A stretch of 35,113 nt of DNA from assembly GCA_018436925.1 (NCBI GenBank), contig JAHDKI010000034.1, positions 1 to 35,113 on the forward strand, read 5' to 3'. The notes under the pieces are model-generated. The model was not told the DNA's origin and did not search any database. It saw nothing but the letters and a program-made list of their open reading frames with translations. Source of the DNA: Syntrophaceae bacterium. Its GTDB lineage: Bacteria > Desulfobacterota > Syntrophia > Syntrophales > Smithellaceae. Position numbers and translations under genes: made by a program. Below, in pieces: positions 1 through 8,354 of this stretch; position 1 is the first letter of the stretch, and each line of letters starts with the position of its first letter.

Positions 1-63
1 GCCCACATACATCTCTTCAAATCGCATCTTCCGGATCTCCTGTAGCATCTCCGTCCGTCTCAT
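1..63 (-). mobile_element. ISNCY-type transposase, N-terminal fragment cut by window edge
   Basis: The reverse strand starts with ATG at 63 and reads MRRTEMLQEIRKMRF followed by six more residues to the window edge. A strong Shine-Dalgarno site, GGAGGTGA, lies at 66-73. This opening (MLQEIRKMRFEE) matches from memory the start of ISNCY/IS1202-like transposases, which carry an N-terminal helix-turn-helix and a C-terminal DDE integrase core. Only 21 codons are visible, so completeness cannot be judged. The element faces away from the ilv operon. It could instead be another transposase with a similar start. Confidence 0.6.
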
Positions 64-150
64 CCGTCACCTCCACCGAGGCAACTTATCAACCGGACAG
101 TTTATGTGCTACAACACCGGACAAATCATTTGCTTCTTACAAATGCAAGA
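64..150. repeat. Probable end of the insertion sequence with tandem ACCGGACA repeats
   Basis: Two copies of ACCGGACA lie at 92-99 and 116-123, spaced 24 bp apart, between the transposase start and the ilv promoter. Repeated short motifs just outside the transposase gene are typical of transposase-binding sites in an IS end. The exact outer boundary cannot be set because the other IS end and the target duplication are outside the window; it probably lies before the -35 element at 158. Confidence 0.4.
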
Positions 151-157
151 AAGCCCC

Positions 158-186
158 TTGACAAGCATCCGTTTTTTCGCTACAAG
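158..186 (+). promoter_or_regulatory. Sigma-70 promoter of the ilv operon
   Basis: A perfect -35 box TTGACA (158-163) is separated by 17 bp from TACAAG (181-186), which matches the -10 consensus at four of six positions. Transcription would start near 193, about 20 nt before the leader-peptide start codon at 214, as is usual for attenuation leaders. A 9-bp inverted repeat (AGCCCCTTG at 152-160, CAAGGGGCT at 183-191) overlaps both promoter boxes and could be an operator. Confidence 0.7.
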
Positions 187-213
187 GGGCTCAAATTCAT
201 TCAGGAATTGAAG

Positions 214-321
214 ATGACTCTGAAAGATTTCGAAAGCGGCAGCATTGGCAGACCGTCCATAACCGGATGGCTCGGTATCGTAGTAGTCGTACGCCCGGGG
301 TCTGCCGCTTCGTATCTCTAG
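214..321 (+). CDS. ilv operon leader peptide (35 aa) with Ile-Val4 run
   Basis: A short ORF starts at ATG 214 after AGGA at 202-205 and ends at TAG 319-321. Near its end it reads GWLGIVVVVRPGSAASYL, with ATC GTA GTA GTC GTA at 277-291. Runs of the codons for the operon's own end products just ahead of a terminator are the hallmark of translation-dependent attenuation, as in the E. coli ilvB and ilvG leaders. Its position between the promoter and the terminator hairpin at 335-368 supports this. The reading frame is open further upstream to 106, but a start there would lie before the promoter, so 214 is preferred. The peptide itself probably has no function beyond its translation. Confidence 0.8.
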   Translation: MTLKDFESGSIGRPSITGWLGIVVVVRPGSAASYL

Positions 322-334
322 AAAACAGGATACA

Positions 335-368
335 AGCCGCGGGCCCCGAAAAGCCCGCGGCTTTTTTT
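335..368 (+). terminator. ilv attenuator (intrinsic terminator 1)
   Basis: A 10-bp GC-rich perfect stem pairs 335-344 with 353-362 around an 8-nt loop and is followed by seven T residues (362-368). It begins 13 nt after the leader stop codon. The left arm (337-344) can instead pair with GCCCGGGG at 293-300 (seven of eight pairs), directly after the Val codons, so a competing structure is available. A small hairpin (312-317 with 328-333) brackets the leader stop codon. Confidence 0.85.
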
Positions 369-375
369 ATGGTCG

Positions 376-412
376 AAAGCCGCTTTTTCGGAAAGAAACT
401 GGCGGCTTTTTT
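376..412 (+). terminator. Second tandem intrinsic terminator in the ilv leader
   Basis: AAAGCCGC (376-383) pairs with GCGGCTTT (402-409) in an 8-bp stem followed by T residues through 412. Its arms share the GCCGC/GCGGC core with the first terminator, so cross-pairing between the two hairpins is possible. It ends 42 nt before the ilvB start. Confidence 0.65.
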
Positions 413-454
413 AATTCCGAGATGCAATGACATGATGAATGGAGGAAGGGGACA

Positions 455-2158
455 ATGAAACTGAAGGGAACGCAAATCCTTCTGGAAATGCTCAAACAGG
501 AAAATGTGGACACCATTTTCGGTTACCCTGGCGGATCAGTTCTGGATATTTATGATCAGTTGTATCAAAGCGATATCAAGCATATCCTGGTTCGCCACGA
601 ACAGGGCGCCGTGCACGCGGCTGACGGGTATGCCCGCGCCAGTGGAAAAGTCGGCGTCTGCCTGGTCACCTCGGGCCCAGGAGCCACCAACACCGTTACG
701 GGCATCGCCACCGCGAATATGGATTCCATCCCCCTGGTTGTGTTTACCGGCCAGGTTCCGACCGGACTCATCGGCAACGACGCCTTTCAGGAATGCGATA
801 TCACCGGCATCACCCGCCCCTGCACCAAGCACAACTTCCTGGTGCGCAATATCGACGAACTGGCCTCCACCATTAAGGAAGCCTTCAATATCGCGCGCTC
901 CGGCCGTCCCGGCCCGGTGCTGGTCGATCTGCCCAAAAACGTCATGGCCGCTCAAACCGACTTCGATCCGGCTAATGTCAAATTTCGCAATTACGATGTT
1001 CCGCACAAAGCCGCGCCGAAAAAAATCGCCAACATCTTTGATATGCTGCAAACGGCGCAACGGCCGCTGATCATGACCGGCGGAGGCGTGCTGCTGGGCA
1101 GAGCTTCCGAAGAGTTGACCGCGCTGGCCAAGAAATACCGCATTCCCGTGACCGGCACACTGATGGGACTGGGATCCTTCCCGGGCTCTGATCCTCTTTG
1201 GTTGGGCATGCTGGGCATGCACGGCACCTATTATGCCAATATGGCTGTCAGCCACTGCGACCTCCTCATTGCCGTGGGCGTCCGGTTTGACGACCGCGTC
1301 ACCGGCACGATTGAAACGTTTGCCCCCAATGCCAAAATCATTCACATCGACATCGACCCGTCGTCCATCAACAAAAACGTCACCGTCGATCTGCCGATTG
1401 TGGGCTACACGAAAGCCACCCTGCAGGATCTTCTCCATTTCCTCGACGACCATCATTATGCGCAGGATGATGACACGCGGGACGTCTGGCTGCGGGAAAT
1501 CGCCGACTGGCGGGAAAAAGTCCCGCTGACCTACTGTTCCGAAGGCGACGTGATCAAGCCGCAATACGTCATTGAAACCCTGCACCGGATGACCGGGGGA
1601 GACGCCCTCATCACGACCGAGGTCGGACAAAATCAGATGTGGACGGCGCAATTCTTCAAATTCGACAAACCCAATACCTTTATATCATCAGGCGGTTTGG
1701 GTACGATGGGTTTCGGCCTGCCTGCGGCCATCGGCGTCAAATGCGCCCACCCTGAAAAACAGGTCGTCGATATCGCCGGCGACGGCAGCATCCAGATGAA
1801 CATTCAGGAACTCGCCACGGCAGCCCAGTACAACATCGCCGTCAAGGTCGTTTTGCTCAACAACGGTTTTCTGGGCATGGTGCGCCAATGGCAGGAGCTT
1901 TTCTATGAAAAACGCTATTCCCACACGGACATGACCTACGCGCCGGATTTTGTGAAACTGGCGGAAGCGTTCGGCGTCGTCGGCCTGCGGGCGACGCGCC
2001 GCGATGAGGTTGAATCGGTTCTGAAACAGGGTCTGGCCTCGGACAAGCCGGTGCTGATGGATTTCCGCGTTTCCAGGGAAGAATGCGTCTATCCCATGGT
2101 CCGTCCGGGCGAGTCGATCACCCAGATGACGCTGGGGTCCAGAGAGATGATCAATTAA
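455..2158 (+). CDS. ilvB: Acetolactate synthase, large (catalytic) subunit
   Basis: This 567-aa ThDP-dependent enzyme condenses two pyruvates to 2-acetolactate (valine/leucine route), or pyruvate with 2-oxobutyrate to acetohydroxybutyrate (isoleucine route). Visible signatures are GYPGGSVLDIYDQLY near the N-terminus, the catalytic Glu in RHEQGAVHAADGYARASG, the central FAD/dehydrogenase-like domain, and the C-terminal ThDP/Mg motif GDGSIQMNIQELATAAQYN. Length and order are normal for anabolic AHAS. The start at 455 follows GGAGGAAGGGG with good spacing. It is the first structural gene of the attenuated operon and is followed by its regulatory subunit 27 nt downstream. Confidence 0.96.
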   Translation: MKLKGTQILLEMLKQENVDTIFGYPGGSVLDIYDQLYQSDIKHILVRHEQGAVHAADGYARASGKVGVCLVTSGPGATNTVTGIATANMDSIPLVVFTGQVPTGLIGNDAFQECDITGITRPCTKHNFLVRNIDELASTIKEAFNIARSGRPGPVLVDLPKNVMAAQTDFDPANVKFRNYDVPHKAAPKKIANIFDMLQTAQRPLIMTGGGVLLGRASEELTALAKKYRIPVTGTLMGLGSFPGSDPLWLGMLGMHGTYYANMAVSHCDLLIAVGVRFDDRVTGTIETFAPNAKIIHIDIDPSSINKNVTVDLPIVGYTKATLQDLLHFLDDHHYAQDDDTRDVWLREIADWREKVPLTYCSEGDVIKPQYVIETLHRMTGGDALITTEVGQNQMWTAQFFKFDKPNTFISSGGLGTMGFGLPAAIGVKCAHPEKQVVDIAGDGSIQMNIQELATAAQYNIAVKVVLLNNGFLGMVRQWQELFYEKRYSHTDMTYAPDFVKLAEAFGVVGLRATRRDEVESVLKQGLASDKPVLMDFRVSREECVYPMVRPGESITQMTLGSREMIN

Positions 2159-2185
2159 AATTCATAAAGAAAGGTTAAAAAAGGC

Positions 2186-2671
2186 ATGGAAAGAAAAGAA
2201 CACATAATTTCAATTCTGGTCCACAACAAGCCCGATGTGCTGGCCCGCGTCGCAGGCACGTTGGGCGGCAAGGGGTATAACATCGACAGTTTGTGCGTGA
2301 ACACGACCACCCAGAAAGATATCTCCAAAATCGTGATGACGACCGCCGGCTCTCAATCCACGATCACACGAATCGAAAACCAGCTCCAGCGCCTGGTCGA
2401 TGTGATTTCCGTTGATGATTTGACCAATGTCGAATCCGTGCATCGCGAAATGCTTCTGGTTCACCTGAACATCAGCCCGGATAACGCCGACATGGTCAAA
2501 AATGCGATTGACACAAACCGCTGGAAAGTAATAGTCACAAGCGACACCTATACGATTGTGGAAATCACCGGGGATCAGACGCAAATCGACTTCGCCCTGG
2601 CCCGCCTGGAAACACTCGACGTCGCGGATATCACCCGCACGGGGCTTGTCGCATTGAAACTGGACGACTAA
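2186..2671 (+). CDS. ilvN: Acetolactate synthase, small (regulatory) subunit
   Basis: This 161-aa protein has an N-terminal ACT domain (about residues 4-80; opening HIISILVHNKPDVLARVAG) followed by the small-subunit C-terminal domain. In the family it activates the large subunit and binds valine for feedback inhibition. The length fits IlvH/IlvN of the longer type. The phrase DDLTNVESVHREM marks the domain junction. It lies 27 nt after ilvB and 48 nt before ilvC. The name ilvH is equally used for this type. Confidence 0.95.
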   Translation: MERKEHIISILVHNKPDVLARVAGTLGGKGYNIDSLCVNTTTQKDISKIVMTTAGSQSTITRIENQLQRLVDVISVDDLTNVESVHREMLLVHLNISPDNADMVKNAIDTNRWKVIVTSDTYTIVEITGDQTQIDFALARLETLDVADITRTGLVALKLDD

Positions 2672-2719
2672 ATCGTTACCAAAAACGAAAACTTTATACC
2701 AACAATAGGGGGTTTTATT

Positions 2720-3775
2720 ATGGCAAAGATTAATTTTGGCGGAGTGGTGGAAGACGTGGTGACCTCGGAAGAATTTCCGGTCAAAAAAGCTCAGGATATT
2801 TTGAAAAACGAAGTCATCGCCGTGGTCGGTTACGGCGTTCAGGGACCGGCCCAGGCTTTTAATATGAAAGACAACGGCGTCAATGTCATTATCGGTCAGT
2901 CTCCGGAGGACAAGCCTTACTGGGACAAGGCGATCGCCGACGGCTGGGTGCCGGGAAAAACCTTGTTCCCCATTGAAGAAGCGGTGGAAAAAGCGACGAT
3001 CATCCAGTACCTCGTCTCGGATGCGGCCCAGATGATTCTGTGGCCGAAAGTGAAACCGCACCTGAAAAAAGGCGACGCGCTTTATTTTTCCCATGGTTTT
3101 TCCATCGTCTACAGTGATCAAACCGGCGTCGTCCCGCCGGCCGATGTGGACGTGATCATGGTCGCGCCGAAAGGCTCCGGAACGTCCGTCCGCCGCAACT
3201 TTCTCGACGGCAGCGGGATCAACTCCAGTTACGCCGTCCATCAGGATGCCACCGGCCGCGCTCTGGAGCGAACATTGGCACTGGGCATCGCCATCGGCTC
3301 GGGCTTTTTGTTCCCGACGACCTTTCAGATGGAAGTCTACAGCGACCTCACCGGCGAGCGAGGCGTTTTGATGGGCGCGCTGGCGGGCATGATGGAAGCG
3401 CAATACGCGGAACTTCGCCGACACGGCCATACGCCCTCTGAAGCTTTCAACGAAACCGTGGAGGAACTCACCCAGAGCCTGATCCGCCTGGTCGGAGAAA
3501 ACGGCATGGACTGGATGTATGCCAATTGTTCAGCCACCGCGCAGCGCGGCGCGCTTGACTGGCGTCACAAATTCCGCAAGGCGGTTGAACCGGTCTTCGC
3601 GGAACTCTATAATGCCGTGGCCACAGGCAGGGAAACCGAAGTGGTTTTGCGCGTCAACAGCGCCCCGGATTACAAAGAAAAACTCAATGAAGAGCTCAAG
3701 GAAATGCGCGAATCCGAAATGTGGCAGGCCGGCGCGGCTGTCCGGGCGTTAAGACCGGAAAAAAGAAGCAAATAA
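2720..3775 (+). CDS. ilvC: Ketol-acid reductoisomerase, fungal/Bacteroidetes-like type
   Basis: This 351-aa enzyme carries out the Mg-dependent alkyl shift and NAD(P)H reduction of acetolactate to dihydroxyisovalerate. The N-terminal Rossmann motif is GYGVQGPAQAF rather than the usual GYGSQGxAxA. Further signatures are VAPKGSGTSVRRNF, the metal-ligand segment SDLTGERGVLMG, EAFNETVEELTQSL and GMDWMYANCSATAQRGALDW. These resemble yeast Ilv5 and Bacteroidetes IlvC (remembered alignments) much more than the KGPGHxVR type normal for proteobacteria. No organelle-targeting extension is present. A GGGGG Shine-Dalgarno site precedes the start by 7 nt. Confidence 0.95.
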   Translation: MAKINFGGVVEDVVTSEEFPVKKAQDILKNEVIAVVGYGVQGPAQAFNMKDNGVNVIIGQSPEDKPYWDKAIADGWVPGKTLFPIEEAVEKATIIQYLVSDAAQMILWPKVKPHLKKGDALYFSHGFSIVYSDQTGVVPPADVDVIMVAPKGSGTSVRRNFLDGSGINSSYAVHQDATGRALERTLALGIAIGSGFLFPTTFQMEVYSDLTGERGVLMGALAGMMEAQYAELRRHGHTPSEAFNETVEELTQSLIRLVGENGMDWMYANCSATAQRGALDWRHKFRKAVEPVFAELYNAVATGRETEVVLRVNSAPDYKEKLNEELKEMRESEMWQAGAAVRALRPEKRSK

Positions 3776-3829
3776 TCCGTCGCCGGGAAACGGTGGCGAC
3801 TTTTCCCCGGCGCGCAAAAGGAGCAAAAC

Positions 3830-5491
3830 ATGCGAAGCGATTTAATGAAAAAGGGCCTGGAGCGGGCGCCGCACCGCTCGCTATTCAAGGCGATGGGCTA
3901 TACGGACGAGGAAATCGCCCGACCGCTCATCGGCGTGGTGAATGCCGCCAACGAAGTCGTTCCCGGCCACATTCATCTGGATTTGATTACGCAGGATGTT
4001 AAGGCGGGCATTCGGATGGCGGGCGGAACGCCGGTGGAATTTCCCGTCATCGGCGTATGCGACGGCATCGCGATGGGACACGCGGGGATGAAGTATTCGC
4101 TGGCCAGCCGGGAACTGATCGCCGATTCCATCGAAATCATGGCGACGGCGCATCCTTTCGACGCGCTGGTTTTCGTCCCCAATTGCGACAAGATCATTCC
4201 GGGCATGCTTATGGCCGCCTTGAGGCTCAACATCCCCTGCATATTCATCAGCGGCGGCCCGATGCTGGCCGGCCGGTTCCAGGACAAACCGGCGGACCTC
4301 ATCACGGTCTTTGAAGGCGTCGGCGCGGTGAAAGCTAAAAAGATGACCGCCGCCTCGCTGAAGCAGCTTGAAGACTGCGCCTGTCCGGGGTGCGGCTCCT
4401 GCTCGGGCATGTTCACGGCCAACTCGATGAATTGCGTGACCGAAGCTCTGGGTCTGGGACTGCCCGGCAACGGCACGATTCCCGCCGTGCTGGCCGGCCG
4501 CCATCGTCTGGCCAAGTACGCGGGCATGAAGGTCATGGACCTTTTCAAAAAAAATGTCCGTCCCCGCGACATCGCCACGCTTGCCGCGTTTAAAAACGCC
4601 ATCGCCGTGGATATGGCGCTGGGCTGTTCGACAAATACCGTCTTGCACATTCCGGCCGTCGCGCACGAAGCCGGCATCAAACTCGACTTGGATCTGTTTA
4701 ACAAAATCAGCAAGATTACGCCCAATATCTGCAAGCTCAGCCCGGCAGGACCGTACCATATCGAAGATCTCGACGCGGCGGGCGGCATCCAGGCGGTGAT
4801 GAAAACCATCAGCAAGCTCGGCGTAATCGATGAAAAAGCCCTGAGCGTCAGCGGAAAAACAGTCGGCGCCAATCTGAAGGCCGCCCGTGTGCTCAATCCG
4901 GCGGTGATCCGTCCGCTGAACAATCCCTATTCCGAACAGGGCGGAATCGCCATCCTCCGCGGCAACCTCGCTCCGGACGGCGCAGTGGTCAAGCAATCCG
5001 CCGTCGCCCAGGCCATGCAGGTCAACGAGGGCAAGGCGCGCGTCTTCGACTGTGAGGACGACGCGATCGCCGCCATTCTGGGCGGAAAGATAAAGTCCGG
5101 TGACATTGTCGTCATCCGCTATGAAGGCCCCAAAGGCGGCCCGGGCATGCGTGAAATGCTCTCGCCCACCTCGGCCATCGTCGGCATGGGATTGGATAAG
5201 ACCGTCGCGCTTTTGACCGACGGACGTTTCAGCGGCGGCACGCAGGGCGCGGCCATCGGGCACATCTCTCCGGAAGCGGCTGAAGGCGGTCCCATCGCGC
5301 TGGTGAAGGAAGGCGACATCATTGCGATTGACATTCCGCGCAAGAAGCTGACGCTCAACGTCAGCGATGCGGAACTGGAAAAAAGACGGAAATCGCTCAA
5401 ACCCTGGAAGCCCGCCATCACCACCGGCTATCTGGCGCGCTACGCTAAAATGGTGACCTCCGCCTCAACCGGGGCGGTGTTTAAGGATTGA
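3830..5491 (+). CDS. ilvD: Dihydroxy-acid dehydratase
   Basis: This 553-aa Fe-S enzyme dehydrates 2,3-dihydroxy-isovalerate and -methylvalerate to the 2-oxo acids. Visible motifs are [31 protein letters not shown] (Cys119) and [18 protein letters not shown] (Cys191 at the usual cluster position), and near the C-terminus [20 protein letters not shown]. The place of the third cluster Cys in TPC-type relatives is Gly46 (VPGHIHL), as in E. coli IlvD. The length is that of the shorter archaeal/clostridial type rather than the 616-aa enterobacterial form. AAGGAG lies 6 nt before the ATG. It is the last gene of the operon before a strong terminator. Confidence 0.95.
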   Translation: MRSDLMKKGLERAPHRSLFKAMGYTDEEIARPLIGVVNAANEVVPGHIHLDLITQDVKAGIRMAGGTPVEFPVIGVCDGIAMGHAGMKYSLASRELIADSIEIMATAHPFDALVFVPNCDKIIPGMLMAALRLNIPCIFISGGPMLAGRFQDKPADLITVFEGVGAVKAKKMTAASLKQLEDCACPGCGSCSGMFTANSMNCVTEALGLGLPGNGTIPAVLAGRHRLAKYAGMKVMDLFKKNVRPRDIATLAAFKNAIAVDMALGCSTNTVLHIPAVAHEAGIKLDLDLFNKISKITPNICKLSPAGPYHIEDLDAAGGIQAVMKTISKLGVIDEKALSVSGKTVGANLKAARVLNPAVIRPLNNPYSEQGGIAILRGNLAPDGAVVKQSAVAQAMQVNEGKARVFDCEDDAIAAILGGKIKSGDIVVIRYEGPKGGPGMREMLSPTSAIVGMGLDKTVALLTDGRFSGGTQGAAIGHISPEAAEGGPIALVKEGDIIAIDIPRKKLTLNVSDAELEKRRKSLKPWKPAITTGYLARYAKMVTSASTGAVFKD

Positions 5492-5497
5492 TCGACG

Positions 5498-5533
5498 AAA
5501 AAAGGCCGCCGCCTTAAGGCGGCGGCCTTTTTT
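5498..5533. terminator. Perfect palindromic bidirectional terminator
   Basis: A 36-bp perfect palindrome has six A, GGCCGCCGCC, a TTAA centre, GGCGGCGGCC and six T. It works equally in both directions and sits between the convergent ends of ilvD and the MgtE-like gene, 6 nt after the ilvD stop. Confidence 0.9.
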
Positions 5534-5543
5534 CGCGCGAAAG

Positions 5544-6587
5544 CTATCGAAGCAAAACAAAACTCGCCAGTGAAAAATAAACAATAATGGTGCAGATATC
5601 GGTCAGCGCCAGCGTCAGCGGGCCGGACGCGAGCCGAATGTCGAGTTTGAGCCGATGCAAAGCCGCAGGCACACTCACACCGAGAAAACAAGCGGTCAAA
5701 AGCGATCCGAAAATTCCTCCGGCGATGACCGCGCCCGCCTGAATATCTCCTTTCCACAACACGGCAATGAGGCCCACAATGCCGGCGCAGGCAAGCGCCA
5801 GCAAAAACACCCTGAACATTTCCCTTTTGAAAGCGGCGCCGTACCAGCTGGAATTGGGCCTTTTGTGGTGCATCATGTGAACCGTGATCGCCATCGACTG
5901 CATCGACACGCTTTCCCCCAAGCCCAAAACCAGAGTCAGGAAAAAAGCCAGAATCAGGCTTTGAGCCAGGGTGGCTTGAAAAAAACCGACCAGTATCGCG
6001 CAGACCGTTCCACTGGTGATGGTGGCGAGCAGCCAGGGAAACCGATGCCGAAAAACGCTCCATACGGATCGGTCCCGCATCTCAGCGATGCTGACGCCGA
6101 GCGTGTCGAAAATGCTGTGCACCTGTTCGCGCTCCTCCATGTCCAGCATCTCCTGCGTGAAGACATTGATATCAATCACGCCCAGCATCTTGCCGTCTCG
6201 GTCCACCACGGGAAAGGCCAGAAATTTGTACAGGATAAAAAATTCGATCGCGTCCGCCAGCCGGGCGATATCGGGAATCGTGATCACGTTTTTCGTTATG
6301 ATCTGTTCCACTCGGACAGTCAAAGGAGAAGTCAAAAGCCTGCGGGTCTGAACCACGCCCAAAAGACGGTCGTCGTCGTCCACGACGTAAAAATACAAAA
6401 TCGTGCTTTGCGTCTCGGATGAGCGAATGCAGGCCAGCGCCTCTTCCACGGAGCTTGACGCCCGCAGCGCCACGAAATCTTCGCTGGCATAGCGCATCAC
6501 GGGATCGTTCAGGTCGGATATCTGCGCGACGTCGATCATAAACCCTTTCGGCAAGCCCTTCTTTTTTATTGCAAAGAAGTTTTGCAT
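5544..6587 (-). CDS. CBS-pair / MgtE-type membrane protein lacking the MgtE N domain
   Basis: This 347-aa protein has two CBS domains (about residues 30-165, with VEQIITKNVITIPDIARLAD) followed by about five hydrophobic segments between residues 180 and 345, including the MgtE-like stretch LGLGESVSMQSMAITVH and a SLLTACFLGVSVPAALHRL helix. MgtE proteins transport Mg2+ or a related divalent cation across the inner membrane, with the CBS pair as an ion/nucleotide gate. The N-terminal superhelical MgtE_N domain is absent, so gating may differ. The start is uncertain: ATG 6587 has a distant GGAG, while ATG 6539 (MIDVAQISDL) has AAAGGG only 4 nt away. Confidence 0.8.
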   Translation of the reverse strand: MQNFFAIKKKGLPKGFMIDVAQISDLNDPVMRYASEDFVALRASSSVEEALACIRSSETQSTILYFYVVDDDDRLLGVVQTRRLLTSPLTVRVEQIITKNVITIPDIARLADAIEFFILYKFLAFPVVDRDGKMLGVIDINVFTQEMLDMEEREQVHSIFDTLGVSIAEMRDRSVWSVFRHRFPWLLATITSGTVCAILVGFFQATLAQSLILAFFLTLVLGLGESVSMQSMAITVHMMHHKRPNSSWYGAAFKREMFRVFLLALACAGIVGLIAVLWKGDIQAGAVIAGGIFGSLLTACFLGVSVPAALHRLKLDIRLASGPLTLALTDICTIIVYFSLASFVLLR

Positions 6588-6642
6588 TGGATAAGGAACT
6601 CCGTCAAGGAAAAAAGTCTGGCGCGCAACCCGGAGGAAAAAA

Positions 6643-7344
6643 ATGAACGTGCAGTGCTTTCAGCATGTCCCCTTCGAAAGCCTGGGCAATATTGAAGAAT
6701 GGATCGCCCTGCGCAAGCATCGTCTTCGCATGACGCGCTTTTTTGCCGGCGACGGTCTGCCGAAAGCCGACGACGTCGATTTTCTGATCGTGATGGGCGG
6801 ACCGATGAGCGCAAACGACGAAGCCATCCATCCCTGGCTTGCCGATGAAAAAAAATTCATCGCCTCCGCGATTCGCCGGGGCGTTAAAGTTCTCGGGATC
6901 TGTCTGGGGGCGCAGTTGATCGCCTCCGTGCTGGGGGCCAGGGTTTACCCGAACGCCTGCAGGGAAATCGGATGGTTTCCCGTCCGCCTGACGCCGGCCG
7001 GGCGCGGCGCCTCCTTTTTTGACGCCTTCCCGGATGAGTTTTCCGTCTTTCACTGGCATGGCGACACGTTCGATCTCCCGCCGGGGGCCCTACACCTGGC
7101 CTCAAGCGCCGGATGCAGACACCAGGCTTTTAGTTATCAAAGCCATGTCCTGGCGTTGCAATTTCATCTGGATGTGAGACGCGACGACATCGCCGCGTGG
7201 ATTTCAAACGGCGCGGAAGATCTGAAGCACAACGGTCCCTATATCCAGCCCCCCGCCCGATTGATCGGAGGAGACCCTCCCTTTGAACGGATTTCGTCGG
7301 ACATGAAATCCCTTTTGACGGCGTTTGAAAAACCGACCCCGTAA
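6643..7344 (+). CDS. Class I glutamine amidotransferase (GMP-synthase-like)
   Basis: This 233-aa protein is a stand-alone GATase1 domain that would release ammonia from glutamine or a related amide. The nucleophile elbow is GICLGAQLIA with Cys87, preceded by the oxyanion-type MGGPMSANDE. The catalytic His is His175 in LQFHLDV, where the usual HPE is HLD, so Asp177 replaces the Glu. No synthetase domain follows, as in the YfeJ/GuaA-like subfamily often acting on gamma-glutamyl compounds. GGAGG precedes the start at 6643. It diverges from the MgtE-like gene across a gap of about 55 nt. The substrate cannot be told from sequence. Confidence 0.85.
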   Translation: MNVQCFQHVPFESLGNIEEWIALRKHRLRMTRFFAGDGLPKADDVDFLIVMGGPMSANDEAIHPWLADEKKFIASAIRRGVKVLGICLGAQLIASVLGARVYPNACREIGWFPVRLTPAGRGASFFDAFPDEFSVFHWHGDTFDLPPGALHLASSAGCRHQAFSYQSHVLALQFHLDVRRDDIAAWISNGAEDLKHNGPYIQPPARLIGGDPPFERISSDMKSLLTAFEKPTP

Positions 7345-7358
7345 GACGATGGCCCGGC

Positions 7359-7372
7359 TCGCCGGCCGGCGA
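7359..7372. repeat. 14-bp GC-rich palindrome between convergent genes
   Basis: TCGCCGGCCGGCGA is a perfect palindrome located between the ends of the amidotransferase gene and the GGDEF gene. There is no T tract on either side, so it is not a convincing intrinsic terminator. Confidence 0.35.
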
Positions 7373-7394
7373 AATTGGAAGACGGACTTTTGCG

Positions 7395-8354
7395 TTATTT
7401 CACGGCAGGCGATGACGGAGCGCAGGGCGCATCACCATTGCGCTGATCGACCTTGAAACAACTTCCCGAAAACTGCTTGGCGTATTTTTTCATTTCGGCT
7501 GCGATTTCCGTGATCTCTCCATAGTGGGTAAACGCTCGGCCATGGGTCCGGACCACTCCGATGGAAATGCCCATCACGGGAAAATGCGTCGCCTTTCCTT
7601 TGCGGTCAAAGGATTTGATGAATCCCTGTTTGAGATCCGACGGGTCGTACATGCCGGAAATCAAACTGTCGAAGGCCCGGATGATTTCGGATGCCGCCCG
7701 CTGCGCATTGTCGCTATCCACGATAAAGACGAAATCATCGCCCCCGATGTGCCCCACAAAACTTCCCTGGGATTGAACATCCTGAATCACGCCCAGAATG
7801 ATGCGGCCGGTCATCTTGATGACTTCATCACCGCGGCTGAATCCGTAGCGGTCGTTAAACGGCTTGAAGTAATCGAGATCGGCATATCCCAAAGCAAACT
7901 CCTTTTTCTCGTCGATCATCTCCTGAATGGCCTTGCTGATCGAGATGTTGCCCGGCATGCGCGTCAGCGGGTTGATCTCGACAATCCGCTCGGAACGCAA
8001 AACGGACAGATTCACGCGATGAAGAAAATCCGCGTCCAAGTCCCGCCGCCGGATGTAATCCTCCACGCGCATCTTCTTCCAGTCGACATCGCAGAAGGTA
8101 TCCGGCAGTACCGCAAGCACGGGCAACTGCTGAAACATCGGATCGGACTTGAGATCGTTGAGCACTTTGACGGCCAGGGGATCATCTTCGGGAACGTCCA
8201 TGACAATGAGGTTGGGCAAGGAATTGTAGATGTAGTCAAGCGCCTGGGGAAGCCCTTTGAACGAAACGACCTGGTAAATATTCTTCAATGAACGGTCGAT
8301 GGCGTTTTGCAGAATGACATCGGAACAGACGACGACAATTGTCTTCATTTCCAT
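7395..8354 (-). CDS. Receiver-like / GGDEF (GGDDF) domain protein
   Basis: This 319-aa protein has an N-terminal receiver-like domain (1-120) and a GGDEF domain (about 130-305). The receiver keeps Asp53 (LIVMD) but has CSD instead of the acidic pair and no recognisable conserved Thr/Lys, so phosphorylation is doubtful. The GGDEF part has YADLDYFKPFNDRYGFSRGD and the signature GHIGGDDF (204-208), with Asp for Glu; no RxxD inhibitory site precedes it. GGDDF variants may still make c-di-GMP or may only bind GTP. Its ATG directly follows the HDOD stop codon (TAAATG), so it is last in the run. A second ATG two codons in is also possible. Confidence 0.85.
   Translation of the reverse strand: MEMKTIVVVCSDVILQNAIDRSLKNIYQVVSFKGLPQALDYIYNSLPNLIVMDVPEDDPLAVKVLNDLKSDPMFQQLPVLAVLPDTFCDVDWKKMRVEDYIRRRDLDADFLHRVNLSVLRSERIVEINPLTRMPGNISISKAIQEMIDEKKEFALGYADLDYFKPFNDRYGFSRGDEVIKMTGRIILGVIQDVQSQGSFVGHIGGDDFVFIVDSDNAQRAASEIIRAFDSLISGMYDPSDLKQGFIKSFDRKGKATHFPVMGISIGVVRTHGRAFTHYGEITEIAAEMKKYAKQFSGSCFKVDQRNGDAPCAPSSPAVK

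Noticed and set aside
3881..5263. Long open frame (460 codons) on the minus strand across ilvD
   Set aside because: It is antisense to a clear, complete ilvD and its translation has no family motifs; the same holds for the long minus-strand frames over ilvB (536-1651) and ilvN-ilvC (2210-3430).
7359..7372. GC-rich palindrome as a terminator between convergent genes
   Set aside because: There is no T tract on either strand; it is listed only as a repeat.
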